Positions 16,868 through 23,282 of a stretch of 31,228 nt of DNA are shown piece by piece. Each line of letters starts with the position of its first letter. The stretch's first letter is position 1. Origin of the DNA: a virus; IMG/VR virus record IMGVR_UViG_3300044972_000314, positions 1-31,228 of that record; one strand, given 5' to 3'. The position numbers and the translations under genes were made by a program. A model generated the notes under the pieces. The model did no database searches and had not been told where the DNA came from. It worked only from the letters and a program-made list of their open reading frames with translations.

Positions 16868-17263
16868 CTAGCACTTCTTCTTAGTAGCACCACCCATTTT
16901 TTTCTTGCTCATTTTTGCACCAGCAATTCTATCTGCTGCAGTAGCTTTAGGATTTTTATCTACACCAGCTTTAACAGATAGCATACCAAATGCAGAACCA
17001 CCTTTTTTAAAGCTTGGTCTTTCAGATACACATCCACCTGTAGCAGATCTAACTGTACCTGGAGGGCAAGAATGTTTAACAGCAGTTAGTTTAGAACCAC
17101 CTTTCTTCATTGTGTCAATTCCTTGTTTGTTAGGTCCTGTTGGTCCTGTTTGAGGAATACCATATATCTGTCCTTTTGGTGTAGCAGATCCTACAGTTGT
17201 TTTCATTGTAGAACCACCTTTTTGCATTTTCTTAGCTCCACCACATTGCATACACTTTGCCAT
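16868..17263 (-). CDS. Small basic Gly/Lys-rich protein with KGGS repeats (131 aa)
   Basis: The N-terminus has C4, C7 (CMQCGG). Three K-K/Q-G-G-S motifs (about residues 15-18, 53-57, 86-90) are spaced by about 35 residues. A CPPGTVRSATGGC loop (71-83) and a helical AGVDKNPKATAADRIAGAKM stretch (98-117) follow, and the protein ends KKKC. The KGGS repeats suggest a flexible, positively charged chain. I associate such short proteins with late modules of Bacteroidota phages, but no function is established. It lies 2 nt from both neighbours. An internal, DNA-binding virion protein is plausible, but inferred. Confidence 0.5.
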   Translation of the reverse strand: MAKCMQCGGAKKMQKGGSTMKTTVGSATPKGQIYGIPQTGPTGPNKQGIDTMKKGGSKLTAVKHSCPPGTVRSATGGCVSERPSFKKGGSAFGMLSVKAGVDKNPKATAADRIAGAKMSKKKMGGATKKKC

Positions 17264-17265
17264 AA

Positions 17266-17661
17266 CTATTTCTTTTTAGTTTTAATTGCACCACCTTTTT
17301 TTCTATATAAGTCTTCAACATCTTTTAGATATTGCTCCTTCTTAGTTAATTTTTTAGGATTAGTTCTTTGTTGAATTGCTTTTGTTAAATCTTTCTTAGC
17401 TCGCATTTCATCAACAGTTGCATTTCCTAACCTACCAGAACCTCTATGAATATCTTTACCTTCAGTAAGTGCTTTTTTTTGACTTGGTGATAAACCTGGT
17501 ACACCAGGTTTAGATATACCAATTTGCCTAATTTTACCAACTTTTTTTGCATCACTTACTTTATCAACCGCTTTAAACATATCAGCAGCTTTATCTATAG
17601 CTTTTACAATTTTACCTAATTGAGCTTTAGGCATTGCTTTTTTAGTAATTGCTTTTTTCAT
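17266..17661 (-). CDS. Small basic helical protein (131 aa)
   Basis: Starts MKKAITKKAMPKAQLGKIVK; its PKAxxGKxVK motif is shared with the 113-aa protein. Helices with many Lys, Ala and Asp follow (KAIDKAADMFKAVDKVSDAK), then a Gly/Pro turn-rich middle (ISKPGVPGLSPSQ). A second helix leads to the end KKGGAIKTKKK, which carries the KKGG motif of the next gene. Probably paralogous, in part, to its neighbours. It starts 12 nt after the HNH gene stop. Function unknown. Confidence 0.5.
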   Translation of the reverse strand: MKKAITKKAMPKAQLGKIVKAIDKAADMFKAVDKVSDAKKVGKIRQIGISKPGVPGLSPSQKKALTEGKDIHRGSGRLGNATVDEMRAKKDLTKAIQQRTNPKKLTKKEQYLKDVEDLYRKKGGAIKTKKK

Positions 17662-17672
17662 TTTATATAAAA

Positions 17673-17690
17673 TTTAACATTTCCATTTTT
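17673..17690. repeat. 3'-end copy of the KWKC tail (direct repeat, HNH side)
   Basis: Plus-strand TTTAACATTTCCATTTTT, in the HNH gene's last codons and stop. It matches 18080-18097 (TTTAACACTTCCACTTTC) except at three positions, two of them at synonymous third codon positions. Confidence 0.55.
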
Positions 17691-18093
17691 TCAAATACAA
17701 TTCTGCTTCAGAAACATCATTACTATAAGATAACAAATAAATCCTTGCAAATTCTAAAAGTTGCGGATCATCTTTAAAATGACCTAGACCTCTATTACAA
17801 TGATTACATAGCATACCTCTTATAATATTTGTTTTGTGACAATGATCAACAACTAAGTTTTCTTCTGAACCACAAATTACACATTCTTTTACAGTTTCAA
17901 TAATATCTTTTAAAGCTTCATCAGAAATCATATTTCTATAATGACCTCTTCTTGTTTCACTTTTATAGTTTGCTCTACAAGATTTACACCAACTATCAAA
18001 TCCTGATTTAGTTTTATTATGTAAAGGAAAGTATTCAACAGATAAAGGTTTATTTACTTTACATTTTGTACATATTTTATTTAACACTTCCAC
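17674..18093 (-). CDS. HNH endonuclease, endonuclease VII type (homing-type insertion)
   Basis: Two zinc-binding pairs (C8-C11, C36-C39) lead into the catalytic core CVICGSEENLVVDHCHKT (71-88), then IRGMLCNHCNRGLGHF (91-106). D83-H84, H86 and N100 fit the ββα-metal fold of endonuclease VII-like HNH enzymes (Pfam Endonuclease_7). Such lone genes in phage late operons are usually homing endonucleases that cut a related phage lacking them. The start is GTG at 18093 (or GTG at 18087); no ATG lies near the N-terminus. It overlaps the end of the DUF6321-like gene by 13 nt and ends in KKWKC, nearly the same as the end of that gene (RKWKC), suggesting insertion at its 3' end. Confidence 0.8.
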   Translation of the reverse strand: MEVLNKICTKCKVNKPLSVEYFPLHNKTKSGFDSWCKSCRANYKSETRRGHYRNMISDEALKDIIETVKECVICGSEENLVVDHCHKTNIIRGMLCNHCNRGLGHFKDDPQLLEFARIYLLSYSNDVSEAELYLKKWKC

Positions 18094-18097
18094 TTTC
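18080..18097. repeat. 3'-end copy of the KWKC tail (direct repeat, DUF6321 side)
   Basis: Plus-strand TTTAACACTTCCACTTTC, covering the last codons and stop of the DUF6321-like gene. It pairs with 17673-17690; the HNH gene lies between the two copies. Confidence 0.55.
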
Positions 18098-18326
18098 TAA
18101 GTGCCTTATTTATTCTACTATTCGGATCATTAGCTGTTTTAGCTGATGTATTCTTTTTTTTGTGACCTTCCATCCTTGCACAAAAGCTTTTCTTTCTTGG
18201 TCCACCTTCAGGTTGTGGAGCTTTGATATCATGACCTGCTGCTTTAAGAGAAGCTCTTCCCTTTGCATTAAGTCCGCCAGACGGTGACTTACCTTCTTTT
18301 CTTTGCCATGCTGGTGACTTTGCCAT
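18081..18326 (-). CDS. DUF6321-like small basic protein (81 aa)
   Basis: AWQRKEGKSPSGGLNAKGRA (residues 6-25), KSFCARM (46-52) and the end ALRKWKC match the pattern I know for DUF6321, a small basic protein in phages and viruses of aquatic bacteria. Function is unknown; the basic charge suggests nucleic-acid contact. Both ends are typical, so the protein seems complete despite the HNH gene inserted at its 3' end. It lies 2 nt after the 50-aa gene. The conserved C-terminal Lys-Trp-x-Cys is notable as a possible metal or partner site. Confidence 0.75.
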   Translation of the reverse strand: MAKSPAWQRKEGKSPSGGLNAKGRASLKAAGHDIKAPQPEGGPRKKSFCARMEGHKKKNTSAKTANDPNSRINKALRKWKC

Positions 18327-18328
18327 GA

Positions 18329-18481
18329 TTACTTCTTTTTTGTTGTTGCTTTAATCTTTTTCTCTTGTTTCAACATTGCTGCTGTAGGTTTCTTTCCAGA
18401 ACCTTTAGCATCACGGATGTTATCCCAGAGACCTCTCTGGGAAACACTACCGTCTTTTCTTTTTAGCATTTGCTTTGCCAT
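18329..18481 (-). CDS. Very small basic protein (50 aa)
   Basis: Open frame from ATG at 18481 to TAA at 18329: MAKQMLKRKDGSVSQRGLWD and onward, with GSGKKPTAAMLKQEKKI and a KKK end. The SQRGLWDNI and SGKKPT...MLKQEKKI patterns recur, as I recall, in small proteins beside DUF6321 genes in other phages, which supports it as real. It exactly fills the gap between the 73-aa and 81-aa genes. Very basic; probably a small DNA-contacting virion or assembly protein. The coding DNA holds a perfect 8-bp inverted repeat (18423-18442). Confidence 0.6.
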   Translation of the reverse strand: MAKQMLKRKDGSVSQRGLWDNIRDAKGSGKKPTAAMLKQEKKIKATTKKK

Positions 18482-18702
18482 TATTTTCTTTTCAAAGTTC
18501 TAACTGGTTTAGCAGTTCCTCCAACAACACCTCCTAGAGCTTTAATTTGCTCTTGTGCTAATGACTTAACTTTAGTCATCATTGAAGGGTTTTTTCTAAT
18601 TTCATCAGCCCTCCTTAAAGTAGACAAAGCAGATTCAATTTCCCACTTATCCATTTCTTTGGAAGGTGTAACTTTTAATGCTGATACTTTTTTTGCTGCC
18701 AT
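18481..18702 (-). CDS. Small basic helical protein (73 aa)
   Basis: A helical region with KEMDKWEIESALSTLRRADE (about 15-34) and KVKSLAQEQIKALGG is preceded and followed by basic tails. The MAAKK start and RTLKRK end match the style of its neighbours. Its stop overlaps the next start by one base, so translation is probably coupled. The KWEIESALSTLRRADEI pattern is amphipathic and could bind DNA or a capsid partner. No named family. Confidence 0.5.
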   Translation of the reverse strand: MAAKKVSALKVTPSKEMDKWEIESALSTLRRADEIRKNPSMMTKVKSLAQEQIKALGGVVGGTAKPVRTLKRK

Positions 18703-18707
18703 GACTA

Positions 18708-18950
18708 TTATCTTTTAAAGATTGTTTGAATAAATCTTGTACCTGCAACTTTAACTTTATCAATCAATGAAGAATCTTCAATAGTTTGAGCAGGTTCAGT
18801 AATTACTTCTTTTTCAACAAACAACTCTGGTTGTTCAGTAGGTGTAATTGTTTCTTGTTCAATTACAGGAGCGGTTGCTTCAACAACTACTTCAGTTTCA
18901 GGATTTACTTTCTTTCTTGAAACTCTAGGTTTTTTTACTTTCTCTTCCAT
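18708..18950 (-). CDS. Small protein with acidic/Pro-Thr linker and basic ends (80 aa)
   Basis: A basic N-terminus (KKPRVSRKK) leads to an acidic, low-complexity middle rich in Glu, Val, Pro and Thr (residues 15-60), then a short amphipathic helix (LIDKVKVAGTRFIQTIFKR). This bipolar layout differs from its purely basic neighbours and looks intrinsically disordered, like a tether. It starts about 20 nt after a terminator-like hairpin. Function unknown. Confidence 0.45.
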   Translation of the reverse strand: MEEKVKKPRVSRKKVNPETEVVVEATAPVIEQETITPTEQPELFVEKEVITEPAQTIEDSSLIDKVKVAGTRFIQTIFKR

Positions 18951-18961
18951 AATATATTAAT

Positions 18962-18996
18962 TTAAAATAAGCACCTCCTTATTTAGAAGGAGATGC
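18962..18996 (-). terminator. Terminator-like hairpin overlapping a stop codon
   Basis: Minus-strand arms GCATCTCCTT (18987-18996) and AAGGAGGTGC (18971-18980), 10 pairs with one G-T wobble and a 6-nt loop, then TTATTTTAAATT. It overlaps the stop of the 59-aa gene and lies about 20 nt before the next ATG. The U-tract is weak, so it may be an attenuator or RNA-stabilising hairpin. Confidence 0.55.
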
Positions 18997-19158
18997 TGTT
19001 TTTGGTGCTTTACTAATTCCACCTACTTTACCTTTAGCTACTTTTTGTGCAGATGCTTTAGGATTAACTCCTGATTTAACACCTTTAGATCCAGCAACTT
19101 TAGAAGCTGTAACTTTTGCATTTGGGTTATTCATTTTCCCAGTTGTGTAATTTGCCAT
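18979..19158 (-). CDS. Very small Lys/Ala-rich protein (59 aa)
   Basis: The ATG at 19158 (MANYTTGK) is preferred. A longer frame from 19203 would overlap the preceding gene by 32 nt and adds a sequence unlike its neighbours, whereas 19158 leaves a normal 13-nt gap with an A-rich leader. Composition: Lys, Ala, Ser, Gly and Val in degenerate KVAxSKxxKSG-type repeats, resembling histone-tail or condensin-like peptides. The gene ends inside a hairpin. Probably a DNA-contacting virion peptide. Confidence 0.5.
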   Translation of the reverse strand: MANYTTGKMNNPNAKVTASKVAGSKGVKSGVNPKASAQKVAKGKVGGISKAPKTASPSK

Positions 19159-19171
19159 TTTATTTTTTAAA

Positions 19172-20188
19172 TTAAGAGTTCCAATACTTTTCACAAGCAG
19201 CATTCAAGTCTTTTAAGATGTCCTCATTTAAAGGGTTCTTCAAGTGCTCAACTACATCAGACACATTCCTTCCTAACAAAGCGTTAGTTTTTGTGTGATA
19301 GATATAACCATCTGCCTTACTAACAATATACTTAAAAAATACGGAATCTCTAACAATTGATTTAATTTTTAGTGTTTCCATATCCATATTTGCTGTCTCC
19401 ATAAAGGTTTTAGCAGCTCTTTCTTTGTTTGTCTCACCAGCTAAACCAGCAATGTAATTATCCATGTTTTCATAGATGACATCATTTGGTGTAGACTTTC
19501 TATATTGTGTACTATTGATATCTACAACTTTTGCAATGTAGAATAACTTAGTACTGTTTTTGTCAAATAATTTTTGTAATTCAGATAGAGCCTTGTTACG
19601 TAATTTTTTGTACTCAGTTCTAACCATTACAGTTTCTTCTTCTTTATCTAAGTAAAACTTAGGAGCAACAGCTTTAGCTCTTGCATCTTCTAAACTTTTT
19701 GAAATCAGTGAGAATCCACCAGCTTCAATAGCATAAAGTTTAATTCTATCATATGGGTCTTTAGGATCCAAGAATAATGGTTCATTCCCACATGATACAG
19801 AAATTTTATTCCAAAATTCTGAGTTGTTTGGTTTTAACAACACAACCTTATTCCAGAATTCTTTATCATCAATCTCAATAACATTTGCAGCTAACTCTTG
19901 CTCTAATTCTGCAACTGCTAATCTTATCTCTCTTACTCTAGCTTCTTTTTCTTCTGTAGGAAGTAGTTTGATTTCCGGAGCAAACTCATTTAATCCAGTA
20001 ACATATCTTACAACACCATTGTTGTCTAAACAAGCTAATTGCTCATTGTGTGTTACTCCATCAAATAAACTCATTCCGTAATCTTCTAAACCCATGTTAG
20101 AAGCAGAACTGTCAAAGTACGGTCTTACAGCAATAGCTGTTTTTTTAATAGAACCTTTTCCGGTTTCTACCATTGTGAAATTTTCCAT
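19172..20188 (-). CDS. Conserved-type late protein downstream of capsid gene (338 aa)
   Basis: The ATG at 20188 is chosen; an upstream TTG at 20224 would lie in the U-tract of the terminator. The 16-nt leader AAACCAAAACCAACAA before 20188 also precedes the scaffold gene. The protein is mixed alpha/beta with a Glu-rich coiled-coil helix (EEKEARVREIRLAVAELEQE, about 79-98), a repeated EFWNK (twice within 20 residues, about 111-130), and a C-terminal helical end. I do not know the family. Position directly after the major capsid gene suggests a capsid-associated or internal protein; function is unproven. Confidence 0.5.
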   Translation of the reverse strand: MENFTMVETGKGSIKKTAIAVRPYFDSSASNMGLEDYGMSLFDGVTHNEQLACLDNNGVVRYVTGLNEFAPEIKLLPTEEKEARVREIRLAVAELEQELAANVIEIDDKEFWNKVVLLKPNNSEFWNKISVSCGNEPLFLDPKDPYDRIKLYAIEAGGFSLISKSLEDARAKAVAPKFYLDKEEETVMVRTEYKKLRNKALSELQKLFDKNSTKLFYIAKVVDINSTQYRKSTPNDVIYENMDNYIAGLAGETNKERAAKTFMETANMDMETLKIKSIVRDSVFFKYIVSKADGYIYHTKTNALLGRNVSDVVEHLKNPLNEDILKDLNAACEKYWNS

Positions 20189-20192
20189 TGTT

Positions 20193-20208
20193 TTGTTGGT
20201 TTTGGTTT
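20193..20208 (-). promoter_or_regulatory. Shared leader element before the 338-aa gene
   Basis: Minus-strand AAACCAAAACCAACAA, identical over 16 nt to the one before the scaffold gene (23194-23209), ending 4 nt before the ATG. No Shine-Dalgarno is present; an A/C-rich unstructured leader could aid translation. Confidence 0.45.
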
Positions 20209-20221
20209 TTGTAAAATTAAG

Positions 20222-20258
20222 CAAAAAAATAGGTAGAGGAAACTAGTCCTCTACCTAT
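20222..20258 (-). terminator. Strong terminator after the major capsid gene
   Basis: Minus-strand arms ATAGGTAGAGGA (20247-20258) and TCCTCTACCTAT (20229-20240), 12 perfect pairs, 6-nt loop, then TTTTTTT. It ends 34 nt before the next ATG, leaving no room for a separate promoter after it. Confidence 0.85.
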
Positions 20259-20270
20259 CATAGGTATTTT

Positions 20271-21890
20271 TTAGAATGATCCACCAGTGATTGGGTTTCT
20301 CATAACAATTTTCAATACTTTAGTTGGATCTTTAACCCAAATAGCAGGCATTGTTTGAGACATCATTACACGGTATCCATTGAACTGACCTGAAGATTGG
20401 AACCCTTGAGTTCTTCCCATGTAATCCATAGTACCATTTTGGTACCACCATTTCAATTGGTTATCCCAAGATAATTTCAACAAGTAAATGTTGTCATTAG
20501 TATTATCTGTGATATCAAAGATAATGAATGAGTAAGAAGATAATGGGAAACCATCAATGATTGGGTTCTCAATATCATTAGTATGAACGTTGTCAAATGC
20601 TGGGTTCAATACAAACTTAACATTTGCCAAGAATGGGATCACATATGAAGTGTATGCAAATCCAAAGTTCAAGTCCATACCTTTACCAGTGATAGCACCG
20701 ATATCAGCAGCCTGGATCAATAAACCTGAAGATACTGCTTCACGTTTGATAGCCTCATTAACCATTCTCATACCACCCATACCAGTTTGTACAACCAATG
20801 AGCGTTTTGGATCTGGACCTTGGAATTCAACCTTACCATTGAAGAAGTTGTAGATCTCTCCACGGAATAAATCCAATGTAAAGTTGTTTTTGTTGTAGAT
20901 TCTTTTGAAAGAGTTATCTAACTGTTTCCAAAGACCCACTGACAATCTTAAATCATCTGGACCATCTTGTTTAACTCTACCACCTTGTCCCCACATTAAG
21001 TATGTCTCAATATCTTGAGCAATCTTAGATAAGTGAGCAGATTCCATTGTAGTCAAGAAAGTTCTAGATAAATCACCATTGTCAAAAGCTTTTTTAACTT
21101 TGTCTTTACCTAATTTCTTAACCATATCATCTAGGTTAGCAATTGATGGATCATTTAAGTTAGTATCAAATGTTCTCCAGATCTCAGTTACAGGAACTGT
21201 ACCATCTGCATTCATACCACCTTTGATCATCAAGTCTGCTCTAGAAGAGATAGAATAATGAACATGAGCTTCAGCACCTCCTACAAAGTTGTAGAATTCA
21301 CGGAAACCAGCTCTAGTTTGGATGTCAGAGAATCTCTCACCATACTCACCACGAGCAGAACCTTTACGGAAAACTTTAGTACCATTTGATAAGTACTTGT
21401 CATCTAAATACTTGAAGTTATCATTGTTTACTAACTGTACAGTATAGATAAATCCATCACCTACAGGTAAGATATCTTCAGCAGTAACATAAAGTTCAAC
21501 ACCGTTGTATTTGTCATATGTGAAGATATCACCATGTCCAAACTCACGTCTGTTTAATTTTACTCTGAAAGTTGATCCCTCAATACCTTTGAAGTTATTG
21601 TTTGGTTCAATGTCTTCAACAATGTATGGAAGATCAATAGATACAGGAGTCTGCCATCTATACTCACCTCTTGCATTGTCTACCATGATTACATTCTTTC
21701 CACCGAAAGAAGACATCTGGTACAAAGGCATTTCTACTTTTTGAGCCATAGCCCATAAGTCAACCGGACCTAAATCCATTGGTTGAGCATCTTTCAACAT
21801 GTTTACTAAGTGGTAAGAATCCACATGTGAACTAGCATTGTATGCAGTGTCACGCAGGAATATACCATTGTTTAAAACTGGAGTTGCCAT
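20271..21890 (-). CDS. Major capsid protein, HK97-type (539 aa)
   Basis: Size, position after portal and scaffold candidate, and sequence layout fit a Bacteroidota-phage major capsid protein. The N-terminal arm (residues 1-50) is rich in polar turns. The middle has a long helix-rich part with ESAHLSKIAQDIETYLMWGQ and GMGGMRMVNEAIKREAV, as expected for the spine helix and P-domain. The C-terminus ends in beta strands (GYRVMMSQTMPAIWVKDPTK, then a short tail). A strong terminator follows. The start is set by ATG after an A-rich leader (AATAAATAAAATAAATAA). Highly expressed virion protein; assembly with scaffold and portal is expected from its family. HK97 fold is inferred by pattern, not by a search. 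Confidence 0.8.
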   Translation of the reverse strand: MATPVLNNGIFLRDTAYNASSHVDSYHLVNMLKDAQPMDLGPVDLWAMAQKVEMPLYQMSSFGGKNVIMVDNARGEYRWQTPVSIDLPYIVEDIEPNNNFKGIEGSTFRVKLNRREFGHGDIFTYDKYNGVELYVTAEDILPVGDGFIYTVQLVNNDNFKYLDDKYLSNGTKVFRKGSARGEYGERFSDIQTRAGFREFYNFVGGAEAHVHYSISSRADLMIKGGMNADGTVPVTEIWRTFDTNLNDPSIANLDDMVKKLGKDKVKKAFDNGDLSRTFLTTMESAHLSKIAQDIETYLMWGQGGRVKQDGPDDLRLSVGLWKQLDNSFKRIYNKNNFTLDLFRGEIYNFFNGKVEFQGPDPKRSLVVQTGMGGMRMVNEAIKREAVSSGLLIQAADIGAITGKGMDLNFGFAYTSYVIPFLANVKFVLNPAFDNVHTNDIENPIIDGFPLSSYSFIIFDITDNTNDNIYLLKLSWDNQLKWWYQNGTMDYMGRTQGFQSSGQFNGYRVMMSQTMPAIWVKDPTKVLKIVMRNPITGGSF

Positions 21891-21917
21891 TTATTTATTT
21901 TATTTATTAGTTACTAA

Positions 21918-23192
21918 TTAAAATGTACGTCTGAAAATGTTAGTATTCTGACGCTGTATTGTTTTTTGTGGTTTAGAAGATTGTCTATCTTCACCAGCAC
22001 CTGTGTTAGTTGAAGAACTAGATAATTTTCTAGACTCTTCAGTTTTCAAGCTTCTTACTGTTTTTTCTACAGCAGCTTTAGAACCTTGTTCTTTTACTCT
22101 GTTTCTGTATCCTTCTGGATCTTGCAGTAACCAAAGTGCTTCAGCAATTAACCCATGGTTAGGCTCAACAAACTGATACTTCTCTAACAAGTGTCCTAAC
22201 AAGTTTGTATTCTTACCTGATATAGATGGGTAGTTAGGTTGAACTAATCCAGAATAAAGTAAGCTTTGTACTTTCTTATCCAATTTAAGTCCTCCAAGTT
22301 CACCAGCTGCAAGTGTATTATATACACTGTCAGTATAAGCTTTAGCTTGTTTTTGTTGTTGTTGCTTTTTGTGCTCTTGTTCTGCCAATTGTCTTGCAAC
22401 AATTTCTTCTTGCATTCTATCTAACTTAGGCTTAAACTGATTAGCTTTTTGCTCAAGCTTATTCATGTCAGCCCAATCTTGGATTTCTGATTCAATTTCT
22501 TCAGCAGTTCCAAAGTTAGTAGCCCAAAGATATTGTCTAGCAATTTCTTCTTGGTCAACCTCATTAGAAGGATCTAAATCAATGATTTCTTCTACATGAG
22601 CAAGAGTTCTAAAAAGACCCTTTAAATCTTGTCCACCATCCGCTACATATTTAGCAGCAATTTGAAGTTCTTCTGGAAGAGCATTAAAGAATTCTTTAGG
22701 AACATTTTCTTTTATAGAATTCTCTCTTTCTTGAAAGTTAGCTTCAAATAATTCTCTAAAATCTTTAGTGCTATACTCTTCTAAAGGTTTGTCATCATCA
22801 AAAGGAATTAGAGTACCTTCCTCAATCATTTTTTGTGCTAAATCATAAAGACCTTCTTTATCTACTTTAGGTCTTCCTTTTGTTCCAGCAGTTTCTTCTT
22901 GAGAAATTAAACTGTCTAACTCAGCAATAGTTTCTTCAACTTCTGCTTTGTCTTCTGCTGCCTGTGCTTTTTCTTGCGGGGTAGCAATTGGGTTGTCAAG
23001 GAACGTAGTGTCAATGTTTTCTTTGGAGAACATGGTCTTAGGCTTACTTTCTTCAGCTGTCTTACCATCTTCTGGTGTCATGATGTTTGCTGCACCAGGA
23101 TTACCAAATAATTCATCAATGTTTACATCAACTTGTTCTACCGTTGTAGAATCTTGAATTTGATCTTCAAGATTAGTTGCATCTTTACTCAT
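21918..23192 (-). CDS. Scaffolding-like protein (424 aa)
   Basis: Acidic N-terminal third with Glu/Asp-rich stretches, then several long amphipathic helices, including a Gln-rich coiled coil with EEIVARQLAEQEHKKQQQQK, and a Lys/Ser/Thr-rich disordered end (NTGAGEDRQSSKPQKTIQRQ). Such an acidic, coiled-coil, disordered layout between portal and major capsid genes is typical of internal scaffolds in tailed phages. It has the 16-nt shared leader. A tail-assembly or decoration protein is a less likely alternative. The scaffold role is inferred from position and composition. Confidence 0.6.
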   Translation of the reverse strand: MSKDATNLEDQIQDSTTVEQVDVNIDELFGNPGAANIMTPEDGKTAEESKPKTMFSKENIDTTFLDNPIATPQEKAQAAEDKAEVEETIAELDSLISQEETAGTKGRPKVDKEGLYDLAQKMIEEGTLIPFDDDKPLEEYSTKDFRELFEANFQERENSIKENVPKEFFNALPEELQIAAKYVADGGQDLKGLFRTLAHVEEIIDLDPSNEVDQEEIARQYLWATNFGTAEEIESEIQDWADMNKLEQKANQFKPKLDRMQEEIVARQLAEQEHKKQQQQKQAKAYTDSVYNTLAAGELGGLKLDKKVQSLLYSGLVQPNYPSISGKNTNLLGHLLEKYQFVEPNHGLIAEALWLLQDPEGYRNRVKEQGSKAAVEKTVRSLKTEESRKLSSSSTNTGAGEDRQSSKPQKTIQRQNTNIFRRTF

Positions 23193-23193
23193 G

Positions 23194-23209
23194 TTGTTGG
23201 TTTTGGTTT
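23194..23209 (-). promoter_or_regulatory. Shared leader element before the scaffold gene
   Basis: Minus-strand AAACCAAAACCAACAA, the same 16 nt as 20193-20208, ending 1 nt before the scaffold ATG. Confidence 0.45.
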
Positions 23210-23282
23210 ATAATTTAATATAATAAATAAACTTGATAAATTTAAAAGTCAAAAAAACATTTTCTGCATTATATAGCTAAGA

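Noticed and set aside
19159-19203. Extended start of the 59-aa gene
   Set aside because: Would overlap the preceding gene by 32 nt and adds residues unlike the basic neighbours, whereas MANYTTGK has a normal gap and A-rich leader.
20189-20224. Extended TTG start of the gene after the capsid gene
   Set aside because: The TTG lies in the U-tract of the terminator, and the ATG at 20188 has the shared 16-nt leader.
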